Translations under genes and position numbers: made by a program | Notes under the pieces: generated by a model | What the model saw: the letters and a program-made list of their open reading frames with translations, nothing else | Told to the model about the DNA's origin: nothing | The model's database searches: none | From: CAYNLG01 sp964397995 | Lineage (GTDB): Bacteria; Planctomycetota; Phycisphaerae; FEN-1346 | Reading direction: 5' to 3' | Assembly: GCA_964397995.1 (NCBI GenBank) | Contig: CAYNLG010000002.1 | Location: 36,412-100,411, forward strand | DNA: 64,000 nucleotides | Shown here: positions 23,564 to 32,398 of the stretch, piece after piece | Position numbering within the stretch: position 1 is the first letter of the stretch | Layout of the letters: the number at the start of each line of letters is the position of its first letter

Positions 23564-24868
23564 ATGGCCGAGCAGCCGCAAACGATGAACCGGGGCTTCG
23601 TGGTCGTGGGGGCGATCCTCATCCAACTCTGCCTCGGGGCGATCTACGCGTGGAGCGTGTTCACGCCGGCCCTGACCGACGCCGGCTGGTCCAAAGCCGA
23701 GACCCAGATGGTGTTCGCCGCCGGCTTGGCGACCTTCGCCGTCGTCATGGTCATTGCCGGCCGCATCCTGCCCAAGCTCGGGCCTCGCACCGTCACCATG
23801 CTGGGCGGTCTGGTGCTCGGCCTCGGGTATGTGCTGGCGGGCCTGACGGGCGGCACGAACTTCGACGCCGTTTTCGCCCTGATCGGCATCCTCGGCGGGG
23901 CGGGCATCGGCCTTGCCTATGTGGTCCCGATCGCCGTCGGCATGAAGTGGTTCCCCGACAAGAAGGGGATGATCACGGGCCTGGCCGTGGCCGGGTTCGG
24001 CTTCGGAGCGATGCTCTGGGTCAAGCTGGCTGGCGACTGGGGCAACCTGATCGCCAACCACGGCCTCAGCACCACGTTCATGATCTACGGCGTGGTCTTC
24101 TTCCTGATGTGCCTGATCGGGGGCCTCTGGATGAAGAACCCGCCGGAAGGCTGGCGGCCCGCGGGTTACGTGCCGCCGGAGGAGGCCAAGGCGGCCGGCG
24201 CCCACACCGTCGGCACCTCGGACTTCACGAGCGGCCGGATGCTGGCCACGCCCCAGTTCTACATGATCCTCCTGACGTTCGCCTTCGGGGCCAGCGCGGG
24301 CCTGATGTCGATCGGCCTGATGAAGCTCTTCCCGATCTCGGCTCTCACCGATGGCGGAGACGTCACGGAGGCACAGGCCAGCGCGTTCGCCGGCACGGCC
24401 ATGGCCTTCTTCTTCAGCCTGGCCAACGGCATCGGCCGCATCGCCTGGGGCACCGTCTCCGACAAGCTCGGACGCAAGGCCTCCATCGTCATCATGATGG
24501 CCACCCAAGGCGTCTTCGTCATCACGTTCCAGTGGACGGCGGGCCTGATGACTGGCGGGTACCCGGTGCCGCTTTTCATCTGGGCGGCCCTGATCGGGTT
24601 CAACTTCGGGGGCAACTTCGCCCTGTTCCCGACCATCACCGCCGACACGTTCGGCACGAAGTACGTCGGCCAGAACTACGGCTGGGTCTTCCTCGCGTAC
24701 GGCTTGGGCGGCATCTTCGGGCCAATCCTGGGCGGCAAGCTCGGGGATTTGGGCAACTTCCCGCTGGCGTTCTCGATCTGCGGCGTGCTGTGCCTGGTGG
24801 CCGCGGGGATCATCGCGACGGTCCGCCCGCCACACACCTCGGCAGCCCCCGCGCCGGCCGGGGCCTGA
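23564..24868 (+). CDS. OFA-family (oxalate/formate-antiporter-like) MFS carrier
   Basis: 434 residues with about 12 membrane helices. The first helix ends LGAIYAWSVFTPAL and is followed by WSKAETQMVFAAGL, the typical N-terminal signature of the OFA family. The family moves small carboxylates (oxalate, formate, and likely acetate or lactate). AAGGAGG six bases before ATG 23564. It follows acs by 99 bp, but with a terminator between, so it may have a separate promoter. A role in acetate or another monocarboxylate uptake is inferred from that neighbour. Confidence 0.85.
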   Translation: MAEQPQTMNRGFVVVGAILIQLCLGAIYAWSVFTPALTDAGWSKAETQMVFAAGLATFAVVMVIAGRILPKLGPRTVTMLGGLVLGLGYVLAGLTGGTNFDAVFALIGILGGAGIGLAYVVPIAVGMKWFPDKKGMITGLAVAGFGFGAMLWVKLAGDWGNLIANHGLSTTFMIYGVVFFLMCLIGGLWMKNPPEGWRPAGYVPPEEAKAAGAHTVGTSDFTSGRMLATPQFYMILLTFAFGASAGLMSIGLMKLFPISALTDGGDVTEAQASAFAGTAMAFFFSLANGIGRIAWGTVSDKLGRKASIVIMMATQGVFVITFQWTAGLMTGGYPVPLFIWAALIGFNFGGNFALFPTITADTFGTKYVGQNYGWVFLAYGLGGIFGPILGGKLGDLGNFPLAFSICGVLCLVAAGIIATVRPPHTSAAPAPAGA

Positions 24869-24896
24869 GGTCTGACCAATACCGAGCTCCACGGAG

Positions 24897-24928
24897 GGCG
24901 GGGCCCCGCAAAGGGCCCTGCCTTTCCT
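24897..24928 (+). terminator. Terminator after the OFA carrier gene
   Basis: 10-bp stem GGCGGGGCCC / GGGCCCTGCC (one G.T) with loop CGCAAA, then TTTCCTTCT. The rest of the gap to 25219 (about 290 bp) holds no gene or element I can support. Confidence 0.75.
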
Positions 24929-25219
24929 TCTGCGCGGGCGGGTGTCATGGACGAGGGGGGGCGCACCGCCCTGCCTCGCCCAAGCCCCGGCGCATACGAC
25001 AGCCCCGCACGGCATGTGCCGCGCGGGGCCGCCTCACGTCATCCGCAGACACAGGCACCCCCGCGGACGGGCCCCACGTCGCCGGGCGAGTGCGGCTCGG
25101 GTCGAGCGGCTCCCTCAAGCCTTCCCGTGCCGCGTCGCGCCCGTCGGGCGCCGTCCGCGTCGGCGCGTCCCGCGCGGGCCGTCAACCCGCGTGCCATCGG
25201 ACGCGCCGCGAATGCTGCG

Positions 25220-26485
25220 TTACGTACGGCGACGGCGCGCGAGCGCCAGGCCGCCCAGGGCCAGCAGACTGAGCGTGGCCGGCTCAGGCACCGGGTCGCC
25301 CTGATAGGCCCCGATGTGCGTCCCGTCCGTGGCCGCGTTCAGGGCCGGCGAACCGACCAGCAGGGCATAGAACTCCTCGGCCGTAGTCCCGTCGCGGTTC
25401 AGCAGCGGGTCGGCCAAGAGGAAGTCGGTGAAGATGAAATCGTCACCGGTCGTGGTCCAGCCAACGTCGCCCTGGGCACCTGGCCACTCCTCCGGATAGG
25501 CGTAGTCCGGGTACCAGCTGTCCTCGGAGTAGTTGTTGAAGAAGAGGCAGGTGTCGATCTCGACGTCGCCCGCGAGCCCGCCCGTCGAGTTTTCGCCATT
25601 GTAAATGGCGTACCACAGGCACTCGGCGAAGAGGTTGTCGCGGACCTCGATCTTGGTAGCGTCGTAGGTGGCACCGACATTGTCCCAGAAGGCGAGGAGC
25701 TGGCTGCTGTAGTCGCCGGCCTGGAGCCACTGGCCCATCTTGCCATCGAGTGTGTTGTGGGTGACGCTGAGGGTGCGCGTGCCGCTTGGGCTGCCGGTCG
25801 CGCCCCCCTGGATGACGATGCCCGCTCGGCCACCGCTGATGTAATTGTATGAGATGTCGGTGTGACCGGAAGCGGCGGGGTCGTTGCCGGTCTCCCACCA
25901 GATGACGCCTTGGCCGCTCGTGCGCGTGGCCGAGTGGAAGAAGTTCCCGGTACACGTGAACGATTCGGTGCCCTGGAGGTAGAGCCGCTTGGAGTAGTTG
26001 TTGTACACCTCGTTGTTGCGGAAGGTGAAGGTGGTGTCCGCCTTGGTGTTCCAGATGGCCGAGCGGCAGTCGTGGATCTTGCAGTTCTCGACCGTCCAGC
26101 CGGTGTGGGCCGACGCAGCGTTGCCTTCACCGATGCCGTAGCCGTACTGATTGCCGGACTGGTGTGTGATCTCCAGGCCGCGCACCGTCACGCCGTCGGC
26201 GTTGATGACGATCTTGTTAGCGTACTTGCTGGTGGTGCTGACGAGGGTCGGCATGGCTTCGCCGGCTGCGCCTTGCAGGACCAGGTTCTGCTGGCCCAGG
26301 CTGAGCTGCGGCTCGACATAGGTCCCGGCGTGGACGGTGACGGTATCGTTGGCCCCGGCCGCGGCGAGGGCGTCGGCGATCGTGCTGTAGGCATAGCCGC
26401 TTCCGACGTGGAGCTCGGCGGCCATCGCTGGCACGGCCGAAAGCATCCCGAAAGTCGCGGCAAGCATGAGTGTGAAGCGTCGCAT
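25220..26485 (-). CDS. PEP-CTERM protein with parallel beta-helix repeats
   Basis: 421 residues: signal peptide (ends AMAAEL), then about 350 residues of parallel beta-helix character (STIADALAAAGANDTVTV is the usual start, followed by coils with many Asn, Thr and Gly), then the sorting tail PEPATLSLLALGGLAL and RRRR. Such proteins go through Sec and are then handled by an exosortase that recognises the PEP motif, usually together with exopolysaccharide. ATG 26485 follows GGGAG. Last gene of a run of six; 45 bp after the preceding one. Confidence 0.88.
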   Translation of the reverse strand: MRRFTLMLAATFGMLSAVPAMAAELHVGSGYAYSTIADALAAAGANDTVTVHAGTYVEPQLSLGQQNLVLQGAAGEAMPTLVSTTSKYANKIVINADGVTVRGLEITHQSGNQYGYGIGEGNAASAHTGWTVENCKIHDCRSAIWNTKADTTFTFRNNEVYNNYSKRLYLQGTESFTCTGNFFHSATRTSGQGVIWWETGNDPAASGHTDISYNYISGGRAGIVIQGGATGSPSGTRTLSVTHNTLDGKMGQWLQAGDYSSQLLAFWDNVGATYDATKIEVRDNLFAECLWYAIYNGENSTGGLAGDVEIDTCLFFNNYSEDSWYPDYAYPEEWPGAQGDVGWTTTGDDFIFTDFLLADPLLNRDGTTAEEFYALLVGSPALNAATDGTHIGAYQGDPVPEPATLSLLALGGLALARRRRT

Positions 26486-26530
26486 GGGTGTCTCCCTTTT
26501 CTCTCCCGGGAGGAGAGGCAGGTTCATGAA

Positions 26531-27493
26531 TTACTTCCGGCGGCGGCGCGCGAGCGCCAGGCCGCCCAGGGCCAGCAGGCTGAGGGTCGCCGGCTCAGGG
26601 ACGTTCGAAATCTCAACGTTGTCGAAGAGGAACCCGCCACCCAGGTTGCCGATGTCGGCTCCGCCGGCGTTCCGGAACATGAGCGAATCGACGGCCTGCT
26701 CGCGCGGCCCCTCGGCGGGGCCAGCGTAGTACGATTCCCACGTCGTGCCGGTGTGCTTGAGGTCGCCGTCGATGAAGACCTGGACGATGTCGTTGCCGAA
26801 CTGCTCGCCGCCGACGTCCTGGAGGCCGTCGACGAACTGGATCAGCATCTCGACACGGTGGTAGTCGTCGTAGGACAGGCTGTCGGCAACCTGCGTGTAG
26901 TCGTCGCCGCCAAACTGCCCCCAGGGATCGCTCACCGAGCCGGTGCCGTAGAACCAGATGTCAATGCCGTCGACCCCGTTGTCCGAGATGCCGAGGTAGC
27001 CATTGCGGACGGTCGACTGCTTGGCCGTCGGGCTGAGGCTGAGACCCAAGCCGGTCTGCGGCGTGCCCGTGGCCGACTTGATGTCGAAGGCCGCGTAGAA
27101 GTACGGCGTCGCGGCGGGGCTGCCCGCGAGCGGGGGGTTGTTCGGGTTCGTATGATCGTCGCCGTAATCGTTGTAGAGGTAACTGCCGGGCTCGCCGGCG
27201 ACCTCGTCGGTGGTCGGCGTGCACGGCTGGAAAGCGTACTCGGTATACGTGTAGGCGTCCGAGATGCGCCAGGCCTTGTTGCCGTCGCCCTCGACGATGA
27301 CGGCCTCGTCGAAATCAACCGGCTTGCCCGCGTCGGTGGGGTCGTTGCCGAACGAGTCCTCGGTGGTCCAGCCTTCCTGGCCGTTGATCGGGCCGAGGGA
27401 GAACCCCTCGAAGTCGGTCTGGTAGGCCTGGGCCATGCCGGCGAGAAGCAGGGCCAGCGTTGTCGCGGCTGCCATACGTGTGATCGATTTCAT
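26531..27493 (-). CDS. PEP-CTERM protein, lectin-like
   Basis: 320 residues: signal peptide ending GMAQA, a beta-sandwich-like region beginning YQTDFEGFSLGPINGQEGW (this opening is common in concanavalin-type domains of secreted planctomycete proteins), and the tail PEPATLSLLALGGLAL with four basic residues. Probably a surface- or matrix-bound carbohydrate-binding protein. Start ATG 27493 with GGAGA upstream. A strong GC hairpin lies in the 69 bp before it. Confidence 0.85.
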   Translation of the reverse strand: MKSITRMAAATTLALLLAGMAQAYQTDFEGFSLGPINGQEGWTTEDSFGNDPTDAGKPVDFDEAVIVEGDGNKAWRISDAYTYTEYAFQPCTPTTDEVAGEPGSYLYNDYGDDHTNPNNPPLAGSPAATPYFYAAFDIKSATGTPQTGLGLSLSPTAKQSTVRNGYLGISDNGVDGIDIWFYGTGSVSDPWGQFGGDDYTQVADSLSYDDYHRVEMLIQFVDGLQDVGGEQFGNDIVQVFIDGDLKHTGTTWESYYAGPAEGPREQAVDSLMFRNAGGADIGNLGGGFLFDNVEISNVPEPATLSLLALGGLALARRRRK

Positions 27494-27562
27494 GGTCAGT
27501 CTCCGTGGTAGCTACCGCCCGGGGCGCGGGCGTGCCGCGCCCCGCGGGCGGGTCGGGTTCGC

Positions 27563-28456
27563 TTAGCGGCGCTTGCGGCGCACGAGCGCCAGGCCGCCCA
27601 GGGCCAGCAGGGACAGCGTCGCCGGCTCGGGCACGGCCACGTCGTGGCTGAAGAAGTACTCGCCCGGGTCGAGCGTGACGGCCTCATCGAGTTCCCAGAC
27701 GAGCCGCCAGATGGGGTCTTCCTTGCCGGGGTCCCAGCCGCTGTAGCGGCGCGCGACGCCCGTATCGCTCCAGGAGAACGTGCCGGCGGTGGTGTCGCTC
27801 GTCAGCACGTCGCCCTGGAAACTGCCCGTGTCGGTGGGCATCAGGTAGCCGGCATCGCCGCCGGCGCCCGCGACCGAGGAGAAGATGTTCATCCGGTAGG
27901 TGATCCGCGGGTCGTCCGGATCGAAGTTCCCGTAGTACCCCGTGCCGTCGAAGTAGCCGATGAGCGTGTCGACGGTCGTGGCTTCGGTCAGCTTGAAGTA
28001 GCCGCTATAGATCCAGTCCTCGTTGTTGGACATGCCGTAGCCCATGTAGAGGCCGGCAATGGGATTGGCGCTCTGGTTGAGCTCGTTGTTGTAGTAGTCG
28101 TCCGGGCCGTAGGGGTCACCGTTCTCGATCAGGTTGTTGTCGAAGACGGTGGCGCCCTCGTTCTTCATGGTCAGGGCGATGCCGCTGTTCTCGGCGAACC
28201 AGTCGTCGCGAACCCACTGCTGGGTGGCATACCCCGCGTTCGGGTCGTCGGTGACGAAGCGGAAGACACCGCCGGAGCCGTTGTCGCCGTTGACGGTCTG
28301 GCCGTTCGGGAACTGGCTCCCGCTGATCCAGTAGTAGAGGCCGAACGTCGTGGTGCTGTACTCGATGTGGCCGTTGAAGTCCGGGTGCGTCTGGGCCATG
28401 GCGGCCGGAGCGGCCAGCAGCATGGCGGCGAGGGTCATAAGGGTCAGGCGCTTCAT
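27563..28456 (-). CDS. PEP-CTERM protein
   Basis: 297 residues: signal peptide ending AAMAQ, about 240 residues rich in Gly, Asn, Tyr and Asp, and the tail PEPATLSLLALGGLAL followed by a basic cluster. No domain recognised; predicted all-beta. AAGGAG precedes ATG 28456. In the same orientation and spacing as its neighbours, so likely co-transcribed. Confidence 0.83.
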   Translation of the reverse strand: MKRLTLMTLAAMLLAAPAAMAQTHPDFNGHIEYSTTTFGLYYWISGSQFPNGQTVNGDNGSGGVFRFVTDDPNAGYATQQWVRDDWFAENSGIALTMKNEGATVFDNNLIENGDPYGPDDYYNNELNQSANPIAGLYMGYGMSNNEDWIYSGYFKLTEATTVDTLIGYFDGTGYYGNFDPDDPRITYRMNIFSSVAGAGGDAGYLMPTDTGSFQGDVLTSDTTAGTFSWSDTGVARRYSGWDPGKEDPIWRLVWELDEAVTLDPGEYFFSHDVAVPEPATLSLLALGGLALVRRKRR

Positions 28457-28588
28457 GGTAGCACTCCTTGGTTTCGTGCGGTTTGCTTGCGTTTCAGGGG
28501 TGCGGGCGACGTCGTTGCCGCCTCGCGGTCAGTCCCGCCGGCGGGGCGCGCCCCGTGGCGCACCACGCGCGGCCGGGGTCACGTTCGC

Positions 28589-29437
28589 TCAGCCGCGGCG
28601 CCGGCGCACGAGCGCCAGGCCGCCCAGGGCCAACAGGGACAGCGTCGCCGGCTCGGGCGCGAAGTTCACCTGCGACGTGACGGTCGTCGTGTCGTAGGTC
28701 AGCGTGGCGTCCCAGTTGTCGAGCTCGGCGCAGATCTCCGCGACGGCCCGGTCCAGCGTGTCCTGCTTCGTGTCGCCGTCCTGGTACCAGTACTCGCCGT
28801 CGTCGTAGTAAACGGCGTAGGCCATGCCGAAGTGGCCAACGATGTCGGAGATCGTGTTGGTCGGATTGGCCGCGTCCCAGTCCTCGACGGTGCCGCTCAT
28901 AACGAGGGTGCCGTCGGCGGCATAGCCGACGCGTTTCTCGGGGTCGAAGGTGGTGCTGGAGTCAAACGAGACGGCGCTGCCGTAGAAGCTCTCGTAGATG
29001 GCGTAGTCGGTGTCGCCCCAGCCGTCCTCGTAAACCTCGATGCCGCCGATGTTGGCCAAGCTGAGGGCCTCGCCGGCCGTCGCCTCGACGCGGTACACCC
29101 AGTGGACGCGGTGGCCGTGTTCGCCGGTACCGGTCTCGGCCACGCCCTGCCAGCTGTCAAAGCCGGTCGCGAGGGCCTCGTAGCACGGTCGTTCGCCGCT
29201 CTCGCCGTTGGTGGGGCTGAGGACGTTGAACGTGCCGTTGCCGGTACCATAGGTACTGAGGCCGTTCATGACAGCATACTGTGCATTACTCCACCACTCG
29301 TTGAAGCTGGTCCCGCCGGCGTACGCGTTGCCGGCGTTGCTGCCGAGCAGCGAGACGGCAACGGTCTCCACGCCGTAGGCGTTTCCGGCCGCGACCAGGA
29401 GGGCGGCGGCCGCCGTGATGCTGAGAAGGGTCTTCAT
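28589..29437 (-). CDS. PEP-CTERM protein
   Basis: 282 residues: signal peptide ending GNAYG, then an acidic, Tyr/Trp-rich beta region with FNEWWSNAQYAVMNGLS near the start, and the tail PEPATLSLLALGGLAL plus basic residues. No domain recognised. AAAGGAG precedes ATG 29437. The final 25 codons are nearly the same in DNA as in the three genes downstream. Confidence 0.83.
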   Translation of the reverse strand: MKTLLSITAAAALLVAAGNAYGVETVAVSLLGSNAGNAYAGGTSFNEWWSNAQYAVMNGLSTYGTGNGTFNVLSPTNGESGERPCYEALATGFDSWQGVAETGTGEHGHRVHWVYRVEATAGEALSLANIGGIEVYEDGWGDTDYAIYESFYGSAVSFDSSTTFDPEKRVGYAADGTLVMSGTVEDWDAANPTNTISDIVGHFGMAYAVYYDDGEYWYQDGDTKQDTLDRAVAEICAELDNWDATLTYDTTTVTSQVNFAPEPATLSLLALGGLALVRRRRG

Positions 29438-29497
29438 TGGTAGCTCCTTTGCCCACGCGGGGCATGGGGTTCGTTCGGTTGGGTTGGCTCTGTCGGG

Positions 29498-30193
29498 TTA
29501 CTTGCGGCGACGGCGGGCGAACAGCCCGAGGCCGCCCAGGGCCGCCAGCGTCAGCGTGGCCGGCTCCGGCGTCATGTTGAAGGCCATGTCGAATTCGTAG
29601 TCCGGCGACCAGTCGGCGTAGGTCAGCCAGCCGGTCGGCTCATCGTCGGGCCGGTCGGCGTACTGCCACTGACCCCACGCCTCGCCCTCGACGGTTCGCC
29701 AGGCTCCCCCCCAACTGGAAGCTTCGTTCACGTTGGCGACGGCGCTGAACCAGTAGACGGTGCCCTCGGTCTGATCGAAGACCGGGTCGATGACGCCGGA
29801 GAACTTGCGGACCTCACCGGCGGGCTCCCCGCCGCCCCAGCTGACCGTCTGCACGAAGTCGGCGCCGAAGGTCGTGATGGTACTGGTCTGGAGCAGGGCG
29901 CCGGGGCCGCTGCCGGTGTCGGCGTAGATCGAAAGGTCGAACGAGGTGATGTCGGCCAAGGTGGCGCCACCACGGCTGGCCATCCACCACTCGGCCCCGT
30001 CGATGTCGGCGTTGCTGTTCTGGCACTCAAAGTCGCCGGCGTTCTTCCAGACGGCGTCGGTGTAGCCGGTGGCGTTCAGCGTCCAGAAGTTGCCGCCCGA
30101 GCTCATCGGGTGTTCGGCCTTGTAGGGCCCCGCCCACGCAACCGCGGCCGTCAGGGCCAGGCAGGCGGCAGTCATCATGTATCGCTTACGCAT
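29498..30193 (-). CDS. PEP-CTERM protein (second tail type)
   Basis: 231 residues: signal peptide ending VAWAG, a beta-rich region with five or six Trp, and a tail of a different type, PEPATLTLAALGGLGL then ARRRRK. The same tail type ends the next gene upstream (30344-31036), while the four genes downstream have PEPATLSLLALGGLAL. AAAGGAG precedes ATG 30193; a longer open frame reaching 30304 is not supported. Confidence 0.82.
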   Translation of the reverse strand: MRKRYMMTAACLALTAAVAWAGPYKAEHPMSSGGNFWTLNATGYTDAVWKNAGDFECQNSNADIDGAEWWMASRGGATLADITSFDLSIYADTGSGPGALLQTSTITTFGADFVQTVSWGGGEPAGEVRKFSGVIDPVFDQTEGTVYWFSAVANVNEASSWGGAWRTVEGEAWGQWQYADRPDDEPTGWLTYADWSPDYEFDMAFNMTPEPATLTLAALGGLGLFARRRRK

Positions 30194-30343
30194 GTGTTCC
30201 TTTCTCCTTTTTCCCCTCTTCGGGGGAACGATGTCGTCGTGCAGCCCGGCCCGTTCTCGGGCCGGATTCGTCTCCGGGCGGCGCCGCGCCGCCCGTTTCG
30301 GCACGGGCGCGGTCGCGTCCGGTCTTGGCTTCCGCTTCAGCGT

Positions 30344-31036
30344 TTACCGACGGCGACGGCGGGCGCACAGCCCGAGGCCGCCCAGGGCCGCCAGCGTCAG
30401 CGTGGCCGGCTCCGGCACCACGTGCACCGTGGAGCCCAGATACTCGACCGAGTCCGGGGCGCCCTGGGTGATAGCGGTGTCGGTCATCTTGTAGACATTG
30501 ACGCCGTCGTGAACGGCGACATCGACGCCGACGGTGGCGTCACCGAGCGAGACGGCCGTCAGCGTGCCTTCGAGCAGCCAGACCGGCCCCGAGGTCGAGT
30601 CCACGTTGCCGTAGTACAGGTACTCGGCCCCGTAGTTGTCATAGCCGCTCTCCAGCGGCGACGAGACGAAGAAGTTCACCAGGCCCCCGTTCGGGCCCCA
30701 GCTGGGCTTGCGCGTCAGCGTGGCCATGGCCGGCTGGAGCGTCACGTCCGGCACGTCCTGGCCGGGCGGGGGGACGGCGATGAACTTGGACTTGATCTCG
30801 ACGACGCCGAGGTCCGACAGGAGCAGGTCCAGCGACGCGGCCTGGATACCCAGGTTCTCCGTGCCGAAGTAGACATTCTCGGTCACGGACGCCCAGACAC
30901 GGAACGCCGTGCTCTGTCCGGGCACCAGTTCGGTCTGATCCACCTCGACCGAGAACGTCACGACAGAGGCCCAAGCGGCGGTGGCGCCGGCCAAGGCGAT
31001 GGCGAATGCCACAACAAGAAGTGCGAGCACTTTCAT
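30344..31036 (-). CDS. PEP-CTERM protein, paralogue of the gene at 34465
   Basis: 230 residues: signal peptide ending AAWAS, then VVTFSVEVDQTEL, QAASLDLLLSDLGVVEI, VNFFVSSPLES, YYGNV and HDGVNVYKMTDTAITQG, ending PEPATLTLAALGGLGL plus basic residues. Nearly every one of these blocks recurs in the gene at 34465-35154. Looks like a single cohesin/dockerin-like or lectin-like beta domain; function unknown. AGGAGG precedes ATG 31036. First gene of the six-gene run. Confidence 0.85.
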   Translation of the reverse strand: MKVLALLVVAFAIALAGATAAWASVVTFSVEVDQTELVPGQSTAFRVWASVTENVYFGTENLGIQAASLDLLLSDLGVVEIKSKFIAVPPPGQDVPDVTLQPAMATLTRKPSWGPNGGLVNFFVSSPLESGYDNYGAEYLYYGNVDSTSGPVWLLEGTLTAVSLGDATVGVDVAVHDGVNVYKMTDTAITQGAPDSVEYLGSTVHVVPEPATLTLAALGGLGLCARRRRR

Positions 31037-31624
31037 TTTCGGTCCTTCCTCCTGCTGCATGGTGCGTGGACATGGTCCGCCTGCCTCGCGCCGCAGCACA
31101 GCGCGAAACGATGCGGCATCCCAGTGCTGTGTATCACGTGTGTCCACGTTGCCTCATTCCTCTCCCGGCCGCGCACCCTCGGGGGCCCCTCGCCGCCCGT
31201 CGGCCGCGACCGCTTCGCGGGTCCGTCACCGGCACGTCCCATCCCACGCCGGGAACTGCCTATCCGCCGCCGGTCCGTTCCTCCTTGTGCCTCGTGCTTC
31301 GGTTCCTCGCGTGGCCCCGGCCGGCGTCCGGCCGGCCGGGCCTCCCTCCATCCCCGGCTCCCCCGCGTGCCGCGCACGGGGCCTTCGTCGAGCCCGGCCG
31401 GCAAGGCCGGCGCTCAAGGCTCTCGGCGGCTCTCTGCGACGGGTTCGCCGTCGCGGTTGCCTGGCGGCAGCCGTCGGCGCTGTCCGCGGGTCGCGGTGGT
31501 TCCGCTGGTGGGCAGTGCCCCTTCGGGCATGGGCGGCCCCGGCTGTGCCGGAACTCCGACCCTGGTGCGCCCACCGACGGCCGCGCCCCGCCGCCCCGGC
31601 CTGCGGGCCGAGACGCCCGCGCGC
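31037..31624. other. GC-rich intergenic stretch with hairpins
   Basis: About 590 bp between the small-gene operon and the PEP-CTERM run. No supported gene. It contains several perfect or near-perfect GC inverted repeats (around 31315-31350, 31395-31420, 31437-31457, 31515-31540), none followed by a T run. No sigma-70 or sigma-54 promoter for the PEP-CTERM run could be picked out here. Confidence 0.4.
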
Positions 31625-31813
31625 CTAGGCGGCCAGCCGCGTCGGCAACCGCATGGCGGGGGTCCGCCCGGCCCAGAGCCAGTCGGTCCAGGCGTCCCGC
31701 TGCAGACGCAGAATCGTGGGTGCCCCGTCCCGGGCGTCGCGGTGCGTCTTCGGCGGCGCCGGACGGGTCTCCGGGTCCATCAGGAACGACGTCTCGTGTC
31801 TCGGAATGACCAT
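31625..31813 (-). CDS. Small protein of unknown function (fourth gene of sigma-54 operon)
   Basis: 62 residues, basic, with a Trp-rich centre (AWTDWLWAGRTPAMRLP) and many Pro and Arg. No signal peptide or membrane helix. GGGGGAG lies seven bases before ATG 31813, and the start context CACGATG is shared with the two preceding small genes. 38 bp after the previous stop. Not recognised; reality rests on the ribosome-binding site and operon position. Confidence 0.5.
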   Translation of the reverse strand: MVIPRHETSFLMDPETRPAPPKTHRDARDGAPTILRLQRDAWTDWLWAGRTPAMRLPTRLAA

Positions 31814-31851
31814 CGTGGTCTCCCCCTTCGCTCTTGGCGAAGATCGTGGGC

Positions 31852-32040
31852 TCAGGCGGCCTCGCGGTACCGCGGCGCCTGGCGGCGGCCGCGCACCCGG
31901 TCGGCCAGGTGCGTACTGTGTTGGAATCCCCGCGGAATGCGGCGCTCGGCCCGGCTCTCGAGTTCGTCGGTGATGGCCAGGCTGAGTTGATCCAGCTCGT
32001 CCTCCGACAGGTTCCGAATGCGTCGCAGAAGCTTGTTCAT
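31852..32040 (-). CDS. Small helical protein (third gene of sigma-54 operon)
   Basis: 62 residues, mostly helical and highly charged: NLSEDELDQLSLAITDELESRAERR near the start (quoted as NLSEDELDQLSLAI and DELESRAERR). The arrangement of an acidic start, a Leu/Ser helix and an E-R/R-rich end recurs in the next gene upstream, so the two may be distant paralogues. GAGAGG precedes ATG 32040 with the CACGATG context. No function known. Confidence 0.6.
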   Translation of the reverse strand: MNKLLRRIRNLSEDELDQLSLAITDELESRAERRIPRGFQHSTHLADRVRGRRQAPRYREAA

Positions 32041-32118
32041 CGTGTCCTCTCCCCCCGTTCGGGTTGCATGGGTCGATCCCAGGTAACGGTCTTCTGCACG
32101 GCGGATGCGCCCGTGGCC

Positions 32119-32322
32119 TCAGGCGGCCTGGGCCAGCCCGACGCGCGCCCGCGGCGCTCGCCGCTCGCACAACCGGCGGTACGTCTGGCTGATGCGGCAC
32201 AGTTGGGCTTGGCCGGCGCGCCGGTCAAGTTCGGCTTCCACCGCGTCCAGCACGCCGTCGCTGTTCAGCACGGCCAGTGACAGCAACTCCTCGTTCGTCA
32301 TGTGGTTCAATGCCATGGTCAT
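32119..32322 (-). CDS. Small helical protein (second gene of sigma-54 operon)
   Basis: 67 residues: MTNEELLSLAVLNSDG then DAVEAELDRRAGQ, followed by an Arg-rich second helix with two Cys. Resembles the downstream 62-residue protein in its first 30 residues. GGGAC five bases before ATG 32322 and the CACGATG context support the start; a second ATG two codons later is possible. Cytoplasmic. Could bind another protein of the operon; not known. Confidence 0.6.
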   Translation of the reverse strand: MTMALNHMTNEELLSLAVLNSDGVLDAVEAELDRRAGQAQLCRISQTYRRLCERRAPRARVGLAQAA

Positions 32323-32350
32323 CGTGAGTCCCTTTCCCCTTGTTCTCCCC

Positions 32351-32397
32351 AGCGCCCGCCGCTCTCAGGCGGGCGCTGGCCGGCCGGGCGGCCGGCC
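32351..32397 (-). other. Double hairpin after the first gene of the sigma-54 operon
   Basis: Two adjacent perfect stems: AGCGCCCGCC / GGCGGGCGCT (10 bp, 7-nt loop) and GGCCGGCC / GGCCGGCC (8 bp, 4-nt loop), beginning right after the stop codon. There is no T run, so it is more likely an RNA-processing or partial-termination element that sets the first gene's level apart from the next three. Confidence 0.55.
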
Positions 32398-32398
32398 C

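Noticed and set aside
24929..25219. Search for a tRNA or small gene in the gap between the OFA carrier and the PEP-CTERM run
   Set aside because: No cloverleaf, no credible start with ribosome-binding site; only the terminator at its left end is supported.
25220..31036. Repeated 3' ends of the PEP-CTERM genes as a mobile or CRISPR-like repeat
   Set aside because: The repeats are in-frame coding sequence for the sorting tail at gene ends, with no regular spacers.
31037..31624. GC inverted repeats as terminators or an insertion-sequence end
   Set aside because: No T runs, no transposase, no target-site duplication seen.
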